Positions 32,802 through 41,485 of a DNA stretch of 64,000 nt are shown one piece after another. Below the pieces are notes generated by a model. The model had not been told where the DNA came from. It saw only the letters and a list, made by a program, of their open reading frames with translations, and ran no database searches. The first letter of the stretch is position 1; every line of letters starts with the position of its first letter. The position numbers and the translations under genes were made by a program. Source of the DNA: Clostridiales bacterium (GTDB taxonomy: Bacteria; Bacillota; Clostridia; Oscillospirales; Acutalibacteraceae); contig DUNU01000002.1 of the NCBI GenBank assembly GCA_012839185.1, positions 310,001 through 374,000 on the forward strand, in the 5' to 3' direction.

Positions 32802-34045
32802 CGTATCAACTCCATTCGCTTATTTTCGATATATTTTGCCAAATCTTCGGGTGTCGGCAGATCGGGTACAATTACGTCCGCAGTTGCTTTATAGAGGTCT
32901 ATTCTTTCGGCATACAGTTTTGCAAGTTTATCATCCGTATCCGAGAGCGGTCTGTTCTCTGTTGCACGAAGTTTACTAAACTCCGTGTTGATAAAAAACA
33001 ATTTGCCGTTTCGTTTGAGGCTTCGCACATTTTCCTCTCTTAAAACAGCACCGCCACCCGTTGAAATTATGCGTCCGCTGTTTGAGGAAATGTCCCGTAT
33101 TACATCAGATTCCAAATCACGAAAATACTTTTCACCTTTTGTATTTATAAGTTCTTTAATTGTACAGTCGCAGAGTTTTTCAATCTCGTCATCCGTGTCA
33201 AAAAACTCAAAACCGTCTATGTTAAGAAGTCTCCCCGCCGTAGTCTTTCCGCTTCCGGGCATTCCCGTCAGAACAATGTTTTCTTTTGATGCAAGAATTG
33301 AGGCAAATACATTATCGGCAACTTCCTTTTCTATTTCAATATCAAGGAATTTTTCAACCGCCACGACTGCCTGCATTACAAGCATATAAAGACCGCCCTC
33401 GGCTTTTATATCTCTCTGTTTTGCATCTAAAACGAGATTGCTGCAAAGGGGGTTATAAACCGCATCAATAACACCTTCCAAATGCTTAAAAGGCGAAATA
33501 TCAATCGGCTTTGACTCGCAGTCGGGATACATCCCGGAAGGTGTTGTGTTGATAATTACATTCGCATCCGAGTGGTTTTTGATCGCTTCGCTGTAGTTTA
33601 TGTAACTTTCGGTTTTGTTTCTGCTTACCGTCAGGATTTCCAAAGCACCCATATCTGTTGCAACGACATGAGCCGTTTTGCTTGTTCCGCCCGTTCCGAG
33701 TATCAAAACTTTTTTACCCTTTAAGTCAATACCGACTTTTTCAATAAGGGCTTTCATTCCGTAATAATCGGTATTGTAGCCGTAAAGTTTTCCGTCCCTG
33801 TTGACTATGGTATTTACCGCACCGATTCTTTCGGCAACGGTACTGATCGAGTTGAGGAAGGGAATAACCGTCTGCTTGTAAGGAATTGTTACATTGATTG
33901 CAGAAAAATCTTTCTTCTCAAAGAAAGGTTTTATTTCTTCTTCATCAAGTTCAATAAGTTCATATTCATAATCGGCAAGTTTTGCGTGAATTTCTTTTGA
34001 GAAACTATGTGTCAGTTTCTTGCCGATACATCCGTATTTTTTCAT
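32798..34045 (-). CDS. aroE/aroK: Bifunctional shikimate dehydrogenase - shikimate kinase, 415 aa
   Basis: Two consecutive pathway steps in one chain. Residues 1-255 form shikimate dehydrogenase: KLTHSFSKEIH (shikimate-binding serines), INVTIPYKQTVIPFL with the catalytic Lys, NTDYYGMKALIEK and the NADP motif LILGTGGTSKTAHVVA. Residues 256-415 form shikimate kinase: Walker A GMPGSGKTTAG, DTDDEIE, FRDLESDVI and STGGGAVL. The kinase half lacks nothing obvious. Fusion should channel shikimate to its phosphate. It lies between aroC and aroQ in the operon; the aroC stop is 24 bases upstream. Confidence 0.95.
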   Translation of the reverse strand: MKKYGCIGKKLTHSFSKEIHAKLADYEYELIELDEEEIKPFFEKKDFSAINVTIPYKQTVIPFLNSISTVAERIGAVNTIVNRDGKLYGYNTDYYGMKALIEKVGIDLKGKKVLILGTGGTSKTAHVVATDMGALEILTVSRNKTESYINYSEAIKNHSDANVIINTTPSGMYPDCESKPIDISPFKHLEGVIDAVYNPLCSNLVLDAKQRDIKAEGGLYMLVMQAVVAVEKFLDIEIEKEVADNVFASILASKENIVLTGMPGSGKTTAGRLLNIDGFEFFDTDDEIEKLCDCTIKELINTKGEKYFRDLESDVIRDISSNSGRIISTGGGAVLREENVRSLKRNGKLFFINTEFSKLRATENRPLSDTDDKLAKLYAERIDLYKATADVIVPDLPTPEDLAKYIENKRMELIR

Positions 34046-34069
34046 AAGTTTTTCTTTCTGTCAGGCGGA

Positions 34070-35158
34070 TTATTTTAACCAATCCGTTCCGAATCTCATT
34101 GCAAGAATGTCGCACATAACAATCGCTGTTGCCGCGTCCTGCACCACTCTCGCTCTGTGGACGATGGCGGGATCATGTCTGCCCTTAGGCTCTGACACCG
34201 TCTCTGTCATTGTTGAAAAATCTATTGTGTTTTGCGGTTTGAAAATTGTTGGTGTCGGCTTGACGGCAGTACGGAATATTATCGGCATCCCGTTTGTAAT
34301 TCCGCCGTTTATACCGCCGTTGTTGTTCGTGGTGGTTATAATTTTTCCGTCCTCAATTTTCATCGGATCGTTTGCCGTGCTGCCTTTCATATCGGCAAAA
34401 GAAAATCCTGCACCAAACTCAATTCCTTTGACTGCTGGGATGGAAAACATTATATGTGAAAGCAGGCTTTCAACCGTGTCAAACCACGGTTCGCCAATTC
34501 CTGCGGGTAGTCCGATGATTGCGGTTTCAAGAATACCGCCAACGCTGTCGCCGTCTGTTTTTGCATCAATAATTGCCTCTTGCATTTTCTCTCCGCTTGC
34601 CTCATCAAGCACCGCAAAGGTCTTTTCATTAAGGTTTTTTATATCAGATAAGAGATTATCAAATTCTCTGTCAGAAATACCAGCACATCTCTTTATATGC
34701 GTACCGATATAAATTTCTTTTTGCTCCAAGGCATATTTGCAAATCGCACCGGCAGCGACAAGTGCAGCGGTTATTCTTCCGCTGAAATGTCCTCCGCCTC
34801 TTGTATCCTGAAAACCGTGATATTTGCACTCGGCTGTATAGTCTGCATGAGAAGGGCGAGCAACGGTTTTTATATTCAAATAATCATCACTTTTGACGTT
34901 TTCGTTGGGTATGATTATAGTAATCGGTGTTCCTGTCGTTTTGCCGTTTAATACACCGCTTACTATCTTAAACTCGTCTTTTTCTTTTCTCGGAGTGGAT
35001 ATATTTCCTTGCGGGCGGCGAAGGGTGAGCATATGCGAAATATAATCGTTATCAATGTCAATTCCCGGTGCCAAGCCGTCAATTACCGTACCGATATATT
35101 CACCGTGACTTTCGCCGAATAAGGTAACCGCTACGCTGTTTCCAAATGTGTTTTTCAT
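34070..35158 (-). CDS. aroC: Chorismate synthase, 362 aa
   Basis: Makes chorismate from EPSP with reduced FMN. The three signature regions are visible: GESHGEYIGTVIDGLAPG near the N-terminus, the central ARPSHADYTAECKYHGFQDTRGGGHFSGR split over a conserved loop, and the C-terminal RHDPAIVHRARVV. Length is normal. No flavin reductase domain is attached, so reduced FMN must come from elsewhere. Its ATG shares one base with the aroB stop. Confidence 0.97.
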   Translation of the reverse strand: MKNTFGNSVAVTLFGESHGEYIGTVIDGLAPGIDIDNDYISHMLTLRRPQGNISTPRKEKDEFKIVSGVLNGKTTGTPITIIIPNENVKSDDYLNIKTVARPSHADYTAECKYHGFQDTRGGGHFSGRITAALVAAGAICKYALEQKEIYIGTHIKRCAGISDREFDNLLSDIKNLNEKTFAVLDEASGEKMQEAIIDAKTDGDSVGGILETAIIGLPAGIGEPWFDTVESLLSHIMFSIPAVKGIEFGAGFSFADMKGSTANDPMKIEDGKIITTTNNNGGINGGITNGMPIIFRTAVKPTPTIFKPQNTIDFSTMTETVSEPKGRHDPAIVHRARVVQDAATAIVMCDILAMRFGTDWLK

Positions 35159-36177
35159 TATCTCAACCCCTCCAGACAGTTTTTCGCTATATCAATCACT
35201 TCATCAAATCTCATTGTTGTAAGTTCAAAGTTCCCGACCTCTTTTACTATTGTTACAGTTACCAATTCGCCGTCTGCTTTTTTGTCGTGAAAAGCCGCTT
35301 TTGCGATTTTCTCCCAATCAAAGTCGATTATATTATAAAGACCACATTTTTTCAGAACTTTTATCACTCTTGGTCTTATTTTTTCATCACACATCGGAAT
35401 AATTCCGAGTGCCACACATTCGCCGTGATAAAGTTCGGACAGGTTTTCGCTGCTTTCAATTCCGTGTCCTATCGTATGCCCGAAATTAAGTATTTTTCTC
35501 AGTCCCGCTTCCTTTTCATCCTGTTCAACCACATCTTTTTTGATATTGAGTGAACGAGAGATAATCTCGTCAATATTGGTTTCTATGTCCTTGTTTTCAA
35601 ATATTTCAAACAGTTCTTTGTCAGATGTAAGTGCCATTTTTACCGCTTCCGCTAGTCCGTTTGAAATTTGTCTTTGTGGTAATGTCTTCAAAAGTTCGGG
35701 ATCTATCAATACCTTTTTCGGCTGATAAAATGCACCGACGATGTTTTTCACTCCGCCGAAATTTATCGCCGTCTTTCCGCCGATTGAAGAATCAATTTGC
35801 GAAAGTAAAGTTGTCGGGATGTTGTAAAAATCAATGCCTCTCATATAAGCGGAAGCAACAAAGCCTGTAAGGTCTCCGACCACACCGCCTCCGACAGCAA
35901 TCACACAATCTTTTCTTGAAAAACCATGATCAAGCATTGTTTGAGTGATTTTGGCAAAACCCTCAAGGCTTTTTGAGCCTTCTCCCTGTTCAACAATGCA
36001 AATAACAGCGTCTTTGCATTGTTCTGCGACGGTTTTTGCATAAGTTTTGGGAACTCCCGAATCCGTTACCACAAGAACCCGTCTGTTAAGATTCAAGTGC
36101 TTGTCGGCAGTTGCAATAATTCCTCTTTCGACGATAATGTTGTAACTGTCTTTGCCTAAATTCATACGAATAGTCAT
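35158..36177 (-). CDS. aroB: 3-dehydroquinate synthase, 339 aa
   Basis: NAD- and metal-dependent cyclisation of DAHP to 3-dehydroquinate. Seen are GEGSKSLEGFAKI, VIAVGGGVVGDLTGFVASAYMRG (nucleotide binding), PTTLLSQIDSSIGGKTAIN, AEAVKMAL with the metal-binding Glu, and LNFGHTIGHGIES plus HGECVALG with the metal-binding His residues. The ATG at 36177 is chosen because AGGGTGG precedes it and because the upstream in-frame start would overlap pheA. Ten bases separate it from the pheA stop. Confidence 0.96.
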   Translation of the reverse strand: MTIRMNLGKDSYNIIVERGIIATADKHLNLNRRVLVVTDSGVPKTYAKTVAEQCKDAVICIVEQGEGSKSLEGFAKITQTMLDHGFSRKDCVIAVGGGVVGDLTGFVASAYMRGIDFYNIPTTLLSQIDSSIGGKTAINFGGVKNIVGAFYQPKKVLIDPELLKTLPQRQISNGLAEAVKMALTSDKELFEIFENKDIETNIDEIISRSLNIKKDVVEQDEKEAGLRKILNFGHTIGHGIESSENLSELYHGECVALGIIPMCDEKIRPRVIKVLKKCGLYNIIDFDWEKIAKAAFHDKKADGELVTVTIVKEVGNFELTTMRFDEVIDIAKNCLEGLR

Positions 36178-36187
36178 ACCAACCACC

Positions 36188-37276
36188 CTATATTTCAGCA
36201 TGCGGAGCAAATGTGCCTGCTACCTTGAGTTTGTCGCACACCTTGTTTAATTCTTCGAGCATATTTGCACCGTCTTCAGTGTCGGTCGTGCCGTCAATTT
36301 CAACGTAGAAATAATACTGCCATGAAAGTTTTTTCATCGGTCTGCTTCTTAATGCCGTCATATTATACCCGTATTTTCCGATGATGCTGATTGCATTTGC
36401 AAGAGAACCTGCCTCATTTTTAACGGTAAACATCAGGACGGAATTTGAAAGTGACGGGGAGTTTGCACGAACTTTTGAAAGAACTGCGAAACGTGTTGTA
36501 TTCTCACCACTTTTATTGATATTGGCTTCCAATACCTTCAGTCCGTATATCTTGGCTGTTTCCACACTTGCAATTGCTCCGATCGACTTGTCGTTTGCCG
36601 TGGCAACAGTTTTTGCGGCAAGTGCAGTGTTGTTGGCTTCTTCCGTGTCAAACCCACGCATTTTGATATAGTCGTGGCATTGACTGAGAGCTTGCGGATG
36701 ACTTGTTACTTTCTTAATATCCTCAACGGTTGAGTCGGGAAGACCGAGAAGGTTCTGGTGTATTTCAAGTTCATATATCCCGTTGATAAAAAGTCCGCCA
36801 GAAAAAATGAGGTCTATCGTTTGCCCAACTTCGCCTGCGTAACTGTTCTCAATCGGAAGTGTCGCTACATCGCATTCACCCTTGACAACCGAATCATAAG
36901 CCGCCTTAAAATCACCGTAGGATATTTTGTTTCCTTCGGGAAATATTCTGCCTGCCGCGATGTGTGCAAAAGCACCCTCAACACCGCTGTATGCCACTTT
37001 CAGACCGTTTTGCATACGATATTGATATGCCTTTGAAATCGACATGAGATTTTTCAGATAGTCGATATAATATCCTTTTAAGACCGGATTGTCAACCAGA
37101 GCGGAAGTTTTTTCGACTATTTCATCCTCTCTTTTTTGATCCAATATCGGCAGTCCATATTCTTTCTTATGCTCATAGACCATCTCGGCGGCTTTCATTC
37201 TCCTGACAAACAATTCTGCCATTTGAGTGTCAACGTCGTTAATTATTTTTCTTGCTTCATCCAACTTGTTTTCCAT
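36188..37276 (-). CDS. pheA: Bifunctional chorismate mutase - prephenate dehydratase, 362 aa
   Basis: Residues 1-90 form an AroQ-type chorismate mutase helix bundle (RKIINDVDTQMAELFVRRMK ... ILDQKREDEIV). Residues 95-270 form prephenate dehydratase, with VAYSGVEGAFAHIAA, LPIENSYAGEVG, SHPQALSQC and the NTTRF motif. Residues 280-362 are an ACT domain that normally binds phenylalanine. Its ESRP motif reads RSRP here (glutamate replaced by arginine), which could alter feedback inhibition; this is inference. It lies directly after the first operon gene and leads carbon to phenylpyruvate. Confidence 0.95.
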   Translation of the reverse strand: MENKLDEARKIINDVDTQMAELFVRRMKAAEMVYEHKKEYGLPILDQKREDEIVEKTSALVDNPVLKGYYIDYLKNLMSISKAYQYRMQNGLKVAYSGVEGAFAHIAAGRIFPEGNKISYGDFKAAYDSVVKGECDVATLPIENSYAGEVGQTIDLIFSGGLFINGIYELEIHQNLLGLPDSTVEDIKKVTSHPQALSQCHDYIKMRGFDTEEANNTALAAKTVATANDKSIGAIASVETAKIYGLKVLEANINKSGENTTRFAVLSKVRANSPSLSNSVLMFTVKNEAGSLANAISIIGKYGYNMTALRSRPMKKLSWQYYFYVEIDGTTDTEDGANMLEELNKVCDKLKVAGTFAPHAEI

Positions 37277-37321
37277 TTTAGTCTCCCTTTAAGGTCAAAC
37301 CTCACAAGTATTATACCCCAA

Positions 37322-38350
37322 TTAAAGTTTTTCTGCAATATCAAGAATCAGTCTTTCCGTTTTCTCCCAACCAAGACAAGGGTCTGTGATTGATTTTCCA
37401 AAGACATTCTCTCCGTAACCCTGTGCACCGTCCTCAATATAACTTTCAATCATCAAGCCTTTTACAAGTCGTTTAATATCGGAATTCTGATTACGACTAT
37501 GGACAATATCTTTTGCAATACGAATCTGCTCAAGATAGTTCTTGCCGGAATTGTTGTGATTGGTATCCACAAGAACGGATGGGTTTATTAAGTTGGATTG
37601 AGCATAAAGTGCTTGCACTCGGAGGAGATCTTCATAATGATAGTTGGAAACGCTCCTTCCGGCATAGTCGATATATCCACGAAGAATGGCATGAGCATAA
37701 GCGTTCCCTTCGCTTGTAACTTCCCAGCCACGATAGATAAAAGTATGGCTTGACTGTGCCGCTACGATTGAGTTCATCATTACACTGAGGTCTCCGCCGG
37801 TGGGATTTTTCATGCCGACGGGAACACCGACACCGCTTGCGGTAAGTCTGTGCTGTTGGTTTTCAACAGAACGTGCACCTACCGCAACATATGCAAGCAA
37901 ATCCGAAAGATAACGGTGGTTTTCGGGATAGAGCATTTCATCTGCACAGGAGAAATCATAATCACGCAGAGCTGCCAGATGAATGTCACGTATCGCAACA
38001 ATACCTTTGTACATATCCGGCTTTGCGGTAGGATCCGGCTGATGCAGCATCCCTTTATAGCCTTGACCTGTTGTTCTCGGCTTATTGGTATAGATTCTCG
38101 GTATAATGATTATCTTATCTGAAACTTGTTCCTCTACTCTGCGAAGTCTTGAAATATATTCAAGCACGGGTTCTTTTTGATCGGCGGAACATGGACCGAT
38201 AACAAGGATAAACTTATCAGATCTGCCGTCAAAAACAGCTCTGATACTTTCATCTCGTTTTGCTCTGACTTGAACCATGCGGTCAGTCAATGGGAAGTCT
38301 TTTTTTACATCTTGGGGAATGGGGAGTTTTCTGTGAAATTGCATTTGCAT
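37322..38350 (-). CDS. aroF: DAHP synthase (AroG/AroF type), 342 aa
   Basis: Committing step of the pathway: phosphoenolpyruvate plus erythrose 4-phosphate to DAHP. Type I alpha marks are VIGPCSADQKEPVLEY, RIYTNKPRTTGQGYKG, SCADEMLYPENHRYLSDLLAYVAVGARSVENQQHR (here in pieces) and VPVGMKNPTGGDLS. DTNHNNSGK contains the metal-binding region, and DPCLGWEKTE lies near the end. The ATG at 38350 follows AAGAGG. A longer in-frame start at 38431 would lie inside the attenuator hairpin and is rejected. It is the first structural gene after the Phe/Tyr leader peptide. Confidence 0.96.
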   Translation of the reverse strand: MQMQFHRKLPIPQDVKKDFPLTDRMVQVRAKRDESIRAVFDGRSDKFILVIGPCSADQKEPVLEYISRLRRVEEQVSDKIIIIPRIYTNKPRTTGQGYKGMLHQPDPTAKPDMYKGIVAIRDIHLAALRDYDFSCADEMLYPENHRYLSDLLAYVAVGARSVENQQHRLTASGVGVPVGMKNPTGGDLSVMMNSIVAAQSSHTFIYRGWEVTSEGNAYAHAILRGYIDYAGRSVSNYHYEDLLRVQALYAQSNLINPSVLVDTNHNNSGKNYLEQIRIAKDIVHSRNQNSDIKRLVKGLMIESYIEDGAQGYGENVFGKSITDPCLGWEKTERLILDIAEKL

Positions 38351-38389
38351 GTCGGATACCTCTTTTCGTCGTATAAATATTTTTGAAAT

Positions 38390-38445
38390 AAAAAAAGTCC
38401 GCATTTCATTGATACTGTGAAAGCACAACAAATGACGGACTGTCC
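38390..38445 (-). promoter_or_regulatory. Attenuator of the aro operon (terminator and antiterminator arms)
   Basis: On the minus strand AGTCCG-T-CATTT (38441 down) pairs with AAATG-CGGACT (ending at 38396), followed by T7: an intrinsic terminator 40 bases before aroF. The arm GGACAGTCC (38445-38437), which overlaps the terminator stem, is the exact reverse complement of GGACTGTCC (38504-38496) inside the leader peptide gene. The alternative pairing would destroy the terminator. A further GACAGTC (38552-38546) just before the leader start can pair with GGACTGTCC instead and so act as protector. This is the classical layout of ribosome-mediated attenuation. Confidence 0.88.
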
Positions 38446-38467
38446 ATATATTAAAATTCAGAGACGT

Positions 38468-38545
38468 TTACAATATCCCGAATTCCAAAAAGAAAGGACA
38501 GTCCTTGTTAAAATAATAGTAATAAAAAGAATCAAAATACTTCAC
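38468..38545 (-). CDS. Phe/Tyr-rich leader peptide of the aro operon, 25 aa
   Basis: A short frame with GTG start at 38545 and stop TAA at 38470-38468. It is preceded by AAGGAGGAGA (38560-38551), a very strong ribosome binding site. The peptide has Tyr at 3 and 8-11 and Phe at 4, 7, 12, 18, 19 and 22. That is 11 aromatic residues of 25, with FYYYYF in a row. No Trp is present. A ribosome stalled at the Tyr/Phe run would uncover GGACTGTCC (codons 14-17) for antiterminator pairing; a ribosome that moves on would cover it and let the terminator form. The operon would therefore respond to charged tRNA-Phe and tRNA-Tyr. Confidence 0.88.
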   Translation of the reverse strand: MKYFDSFYYYYFNKDCPFFLEFGIL

Positions 38546-38575
38546 GACTGTCTCCTCCTTTGTGATTTGATTTAG

Positions 38576-38604
38576 ACTATATCACATTATTCAGATTTTT
38601 TCAA
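38576..38604 (-). promoter_or_regulatory. Promoter of the aro operon
   Basis: Minus strand TTGAAA (38604-38599) and TATAGT (38581-38576) with a 17-bp spacer. The start would be near 38569, about 24 bases before the leader peptide GTG. The stretch 38605-38798 upstream of it is AT-rich and shows no other feature. Confidence 0.75.
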
Positions 38605-38798
38605 GAGGAAAAAGAAAAAAATTTCCTTTTTGTCAATTTTGGATATTTTTAGCAAGCAAAAGACATAAAATTCTTACAATATTTGGTAAAATTTCATTTT
38701 TCAGAGCTGTTTTTAGATTTTTTCATATCTTTTTGCGTATTTCAACACAGTTTTTCTTAATGTAATTGCTGATTCAATTTTGTGATTTATTGATAAAA

Positions 38799-38832
38799 AC
38801 GAGAGATTCCTCTGAATTTAAGGATCTCTCGT
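38799..38832 (-). terminator. Terminator of the acyl-CoA ligase gene
   Basis: ACGAGAGAT-CC type arms (ACGAGAGATtCC and GGATCTCTCGT) form an 11-base stem, with T5 following on the minus strand. It lies 12 bases after the stop at 38844. Confidence 0.88.
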
Positions 38833-38843
38833 CTATTTTAGAA

Positions 38844-41141
38844 TTATTTATTCATTTTTTCCTTGTCTTTTTCGCGGATTTCGACACGTCTTACTTTGCC
38901 GCTTATGGTTTTGGGAAGCTCTTCTGCAAATTCCACGATTCTCGGATATTTATAGGGAGCTGTATGTGTTTTTACGTATTCCTGAATTTCTTTTTTCAGT
39001 TCATCCGTACCCTCTTTCCCTTTTACAAGCACGACTGTTGCCTTTACAATCTGTCCGCGTATTTCATCGGGAACGGGAGTGATTGCACATTCCAAAACAT
39101 AGGGAAGTTCCATGATTACACTCTCGATTTCAAATGGCCCTATACGGTAGCCGGAAGACTTGATAACGTCGTCGATACGACCGACATACCAAAGATATCC
39201 GTCTTCATCTACTGTTGCCTGATCGCCTGTGTGATAATATCCGTCATGCCAGACTTCTTTTGTTTTTTCTTCGTCTAAGTAATAACCTGCAAATAGGCCA
39301 CAAGGAATATTATCTTTTGTGCGGATACAGATTTCACCCGCATCGCCGGTCTGACATTCGTTTCCGTCAGGATCCAGAACGACAACATCATAAAGCGGGC
39401 TTGGTACTCCCATAGAACCGATTTTTGGAGTAGAACCAACGAAGTTTGCGATTGAAAGTGTTGTTTCGGTTTGACCGAAGCCTTCCATAATGGTAAGGCC
39501 GGTTGCTTTCTTGAATTGATTGAATACCTCGGGGTTAAGAGCTTCGCCTGCAGTCGTTGCATATTCGATAGAAGAAAGATCATACTTTGATAAATCTTCT
39601 TTGATAAAGAAACGATACATTGTAGGCGGAGCACAGAATGTAGTTATGTTATACTTCTTGAACAACTGCAAGATATCGTCCGAATTGAATCTGTCGAAGT
39701 CGTAGGTGAACACACCGGCTTCACAGAGCCATTGACCATAGAGCTTACCCCAAAGAGCCTTGCCCCAACCTGTATCGGAAATAGTGAAATGCAAGCCGTC
39801 AGGATTTACATTGTGCCAATGCTTTGCAGTGGGATAATGACCTAAAGCATACTTATACGAATGAATTGCGATACGAGGATATCCGGTAGTGCCTGATGTA
39901 AAGAGCATAAGCATCGGATCATTGCCGCAGGGAGTGTTCTCTGTGCGGTTATAGTGAGTGCTGAAACGTTCCATTTCAACATTAAAGTCATTCCAGCCGT
40001 CTTTCTTTCCGCCAACCAAAACTTTGATCATGTCGGGGAATTCTTCAGCTGCCTTTTCTGCCTCAGTTGACACATCTCCGTCAGCAGTACATACGATTGC
40101 TTTTACCTTGGCTGCATTATATCTGTAAGTGAAATCATTTTTTACAAGCTGATTGGTTGCAGGGATAGCGATAGCTCCAATTTTATGAAGAGCAAGCATG
40201 CAGAACCAGAACTGATAATGTCTTTTAAGCACTAACATGACAGTGTCGCCCTTTTTAATTCCAAGGGATTCAAAGTAGTTAGCTGTTCTTGCAGAGTACT
40301 TTTTCATATCGCTGAATGTAAATTTACGTTCCGACTTGTCGTTTCCTACCCACATCATTGCAAGCTTATCAGGATTCTTTTTTGCGACAGTATCAACACA
40401 GTCAAAAGCAAAGTTGAATTTATCGTCGTTTTTGAAACTGATTCCGTTGAATATGCCTTTATCGTCGTAAGTGGATTCTATAAAACTATCAGCAACTGTT
40501 GTTGTAACTTCTTTTTCAGCGGTTTTTGCGACAGCAAGCGGCACTTCGGGATATTCTTCACTTACGCTGCCTTCCTGGGGATTAAGAACAACCGCATGAA
40601 ATTCGCAACCGCCCTCACTTGCTGCAATCATACCATGAGGAATTGTACTGTTATAGAAAATAGAATCGCCTTCATGAAGGACGTCAATGTGATTACCAAT
40701 CTGCACTTTGAGAGAGCCTTTTACGATGACGTCGAATTCCTGACCTTTGTGAGAACTGAGCTTGATGGGTGCATCCTGCTCTTCCGGAATATAGGGGATT
40801 TTAACAAGGAAAGGTTCTGCAAGTTTTTCTTTGAATTTAGGTGCTAAGTTGTTATATTCAACACCGTGTTTCTTCAAGATTTTAAGACCTTCACCTTTTC
40901 GTGTAATGTTGAATGAACTGAGTGTGGAGCTTGTTCCTTCAAGCAAATCAACAACTTCAACATCGCAAGCTTTTGCACATTTGTAGATAAAGGTAAAGCT
41001 GAAATCAGTTTCACCTTTTTCCAAAATCTGATAATCTTCGACTGATACACCGGTAAGCTTTGCAAGCTCTTCCTGTGAGTATCCTTTCGCTTCACGCAGA
41101 CCTTTGATTCTGCCGGCGATTTCTTTCAAACTATAATCCAT
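38844..41141 (-). CDS. HTH-cupin-AMP-dependent acyl-CoA ligase fusion, 765 aa
   Basis: Three domains in one chain. Residues 8-64 form a Cro/CI-type helix-turn-helix (IKGLREAKGYSQEELAKLTG). Residues about 110-200 form a cupin (VIVKGSLKVQIGNHIDVLHEGDSIFYNSTIPHG). From about residue 220 comes an acyl-adenylating ligase with LFTSGTTGYPRIAIHS (P-loop), ATTAGEALNPEVF, GFGQTE, YHTGDQATVDEDGYLWYVGRIDD and the catalytic lysine in PKTISGKVRR. The ligase part is nearest to medium- or branched-chain acyl-CoA or acetyl-CoA synthetases. The HTH-cupin half resembles stand-alone regulators such as PuuR, so the enzyme may also bind DNA or sense its ligand. It stands alone behind a T-box and ends in its own terminator. 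Confidence 0.9.
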   Translation of the reverse strand: MDYSLKEIAGRIKGLREAKGYSQEELAKLTGVSVEDYQILEKGETDFSFTFIYKCAKACDVEVVDLLEGTSSTLSSFNITRKGEGLKILKKHGVEYNNLAPKFKEKLAEPFLVKIPYIPEEQDAPIKLSSHKGQEFDVIVKGSLKVQIGNHIDVLHEGDSIFYNSTIPHGMIAASEGGCEFHAVVLNPQEGSVSEEYPEVPLAVAKTAEKEVTTTVADSFIESTYDDKGIFNGISFKNDDKFNFAFDCVDTVAKKNPDKLAMMWVGNDKSERKFTFSDMKKYSARTANYFESLGIKKGDTVMLVLKRHYQFWFCMLALHKIGAIAIPATNQLVKNDFTYRYNAAKVKAIVCTADGDVSTEAEKAAEEFPDMIKVLVGGKKDGWNDFNVEMERFSTHYNRTENTPCGNDPMLMLFTSGTTGYPRIAIHSYKYALGHYPTAKHWHNVNPDGLHFTISDTGWGKALWGKLYGQWLCEAGVFTYDFDRFNSDDILQLFKKYNITTFCAPPTMYRFFIKEDLSKYDLSSIEYATTAGEALNPEVFNQFKKATGLTIMEGFGQTETTLSIANFVGSTPKIGSMGVPSPLYDVVVLDPDGNECQTGDAGEICIRTKDNIPCGLFAGYYLDEEKTKEVWHDGYYHTGDQATVDEDGYLWYVGRIDDVIKSSGYRIGPFEIESVIMELPYVLECAITPVPDEIRGQIVKATVVLVKGKEGTDELKKEIQEYVKTHTAPYKYPRIVEFAEELPKTISGKVRRVEIREKDKEKMNK

Positions 41142-41197
41142 TTTTGTTGTCTCCCTTCAATTGACACTTTTGTTAATGGTTACAATTTTGAATAAAA

Positions 41198-41480
41198 CAA
41201 AACTCGTCTCAAAAGAAAATCTTTGAGACGAGTTATTTAACCCGCGGTACCACTCAAATTACGGAAAAATTTTCCGTCACTTTACGAGCTCTGACAAGCT
41301 CTTTGCTTTTACGCAGCATTACGGAAGGAGTCTACTTGCTTTCGCTTTCGGTCCTCCGACTCAGAAGTGATAAGTCATTGGAAAGATTCACCATTGCCTC
41401 ACACCAACCGGCAACTCTCTCAAGGCTTCACTTTCCGACCGTCTTCGTCACAGTCGTTGTTTGTGATATTCAATTTTGCC
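41198..41480 (-). promoter_or_regulatory. T-box leader, probable isoleucine specifier, upstream of the acyl-CoA ligase
   Basis: Minus strand. The T-box GAGTGGTACCGCGGG is at 41255-41241. The terminator AACTCGTCTCAAA...TTTGAGACGAGTT (41234-41201) ends in GTTTT. Stem I has AGAGAG, GGTTGGTGTGA and helices GGAAAG/CTTTCC, GAAG/CTTC and CGA/TCG with the TGAG kink-turn. Aligned with the threonine T-box of this window (codon, one base, CTT-type helix, TGAG), the specifier is ATC at 41371-41369, isoleucine. Reading the loop differently would allow GAC (Asp). The downstream gene is not a synthetase or a known amino-acid gene. Confidence 0.85.
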
Positions 41481-41485
41481 ACATC

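Noticed and set aside
38351..38431. N-terminal extension of DAHP synthase from 38431
   Set aside because: It would start inside the attenuator terminator stem; the ATG at 38350 has AAGAGG upstream and fits the family length.
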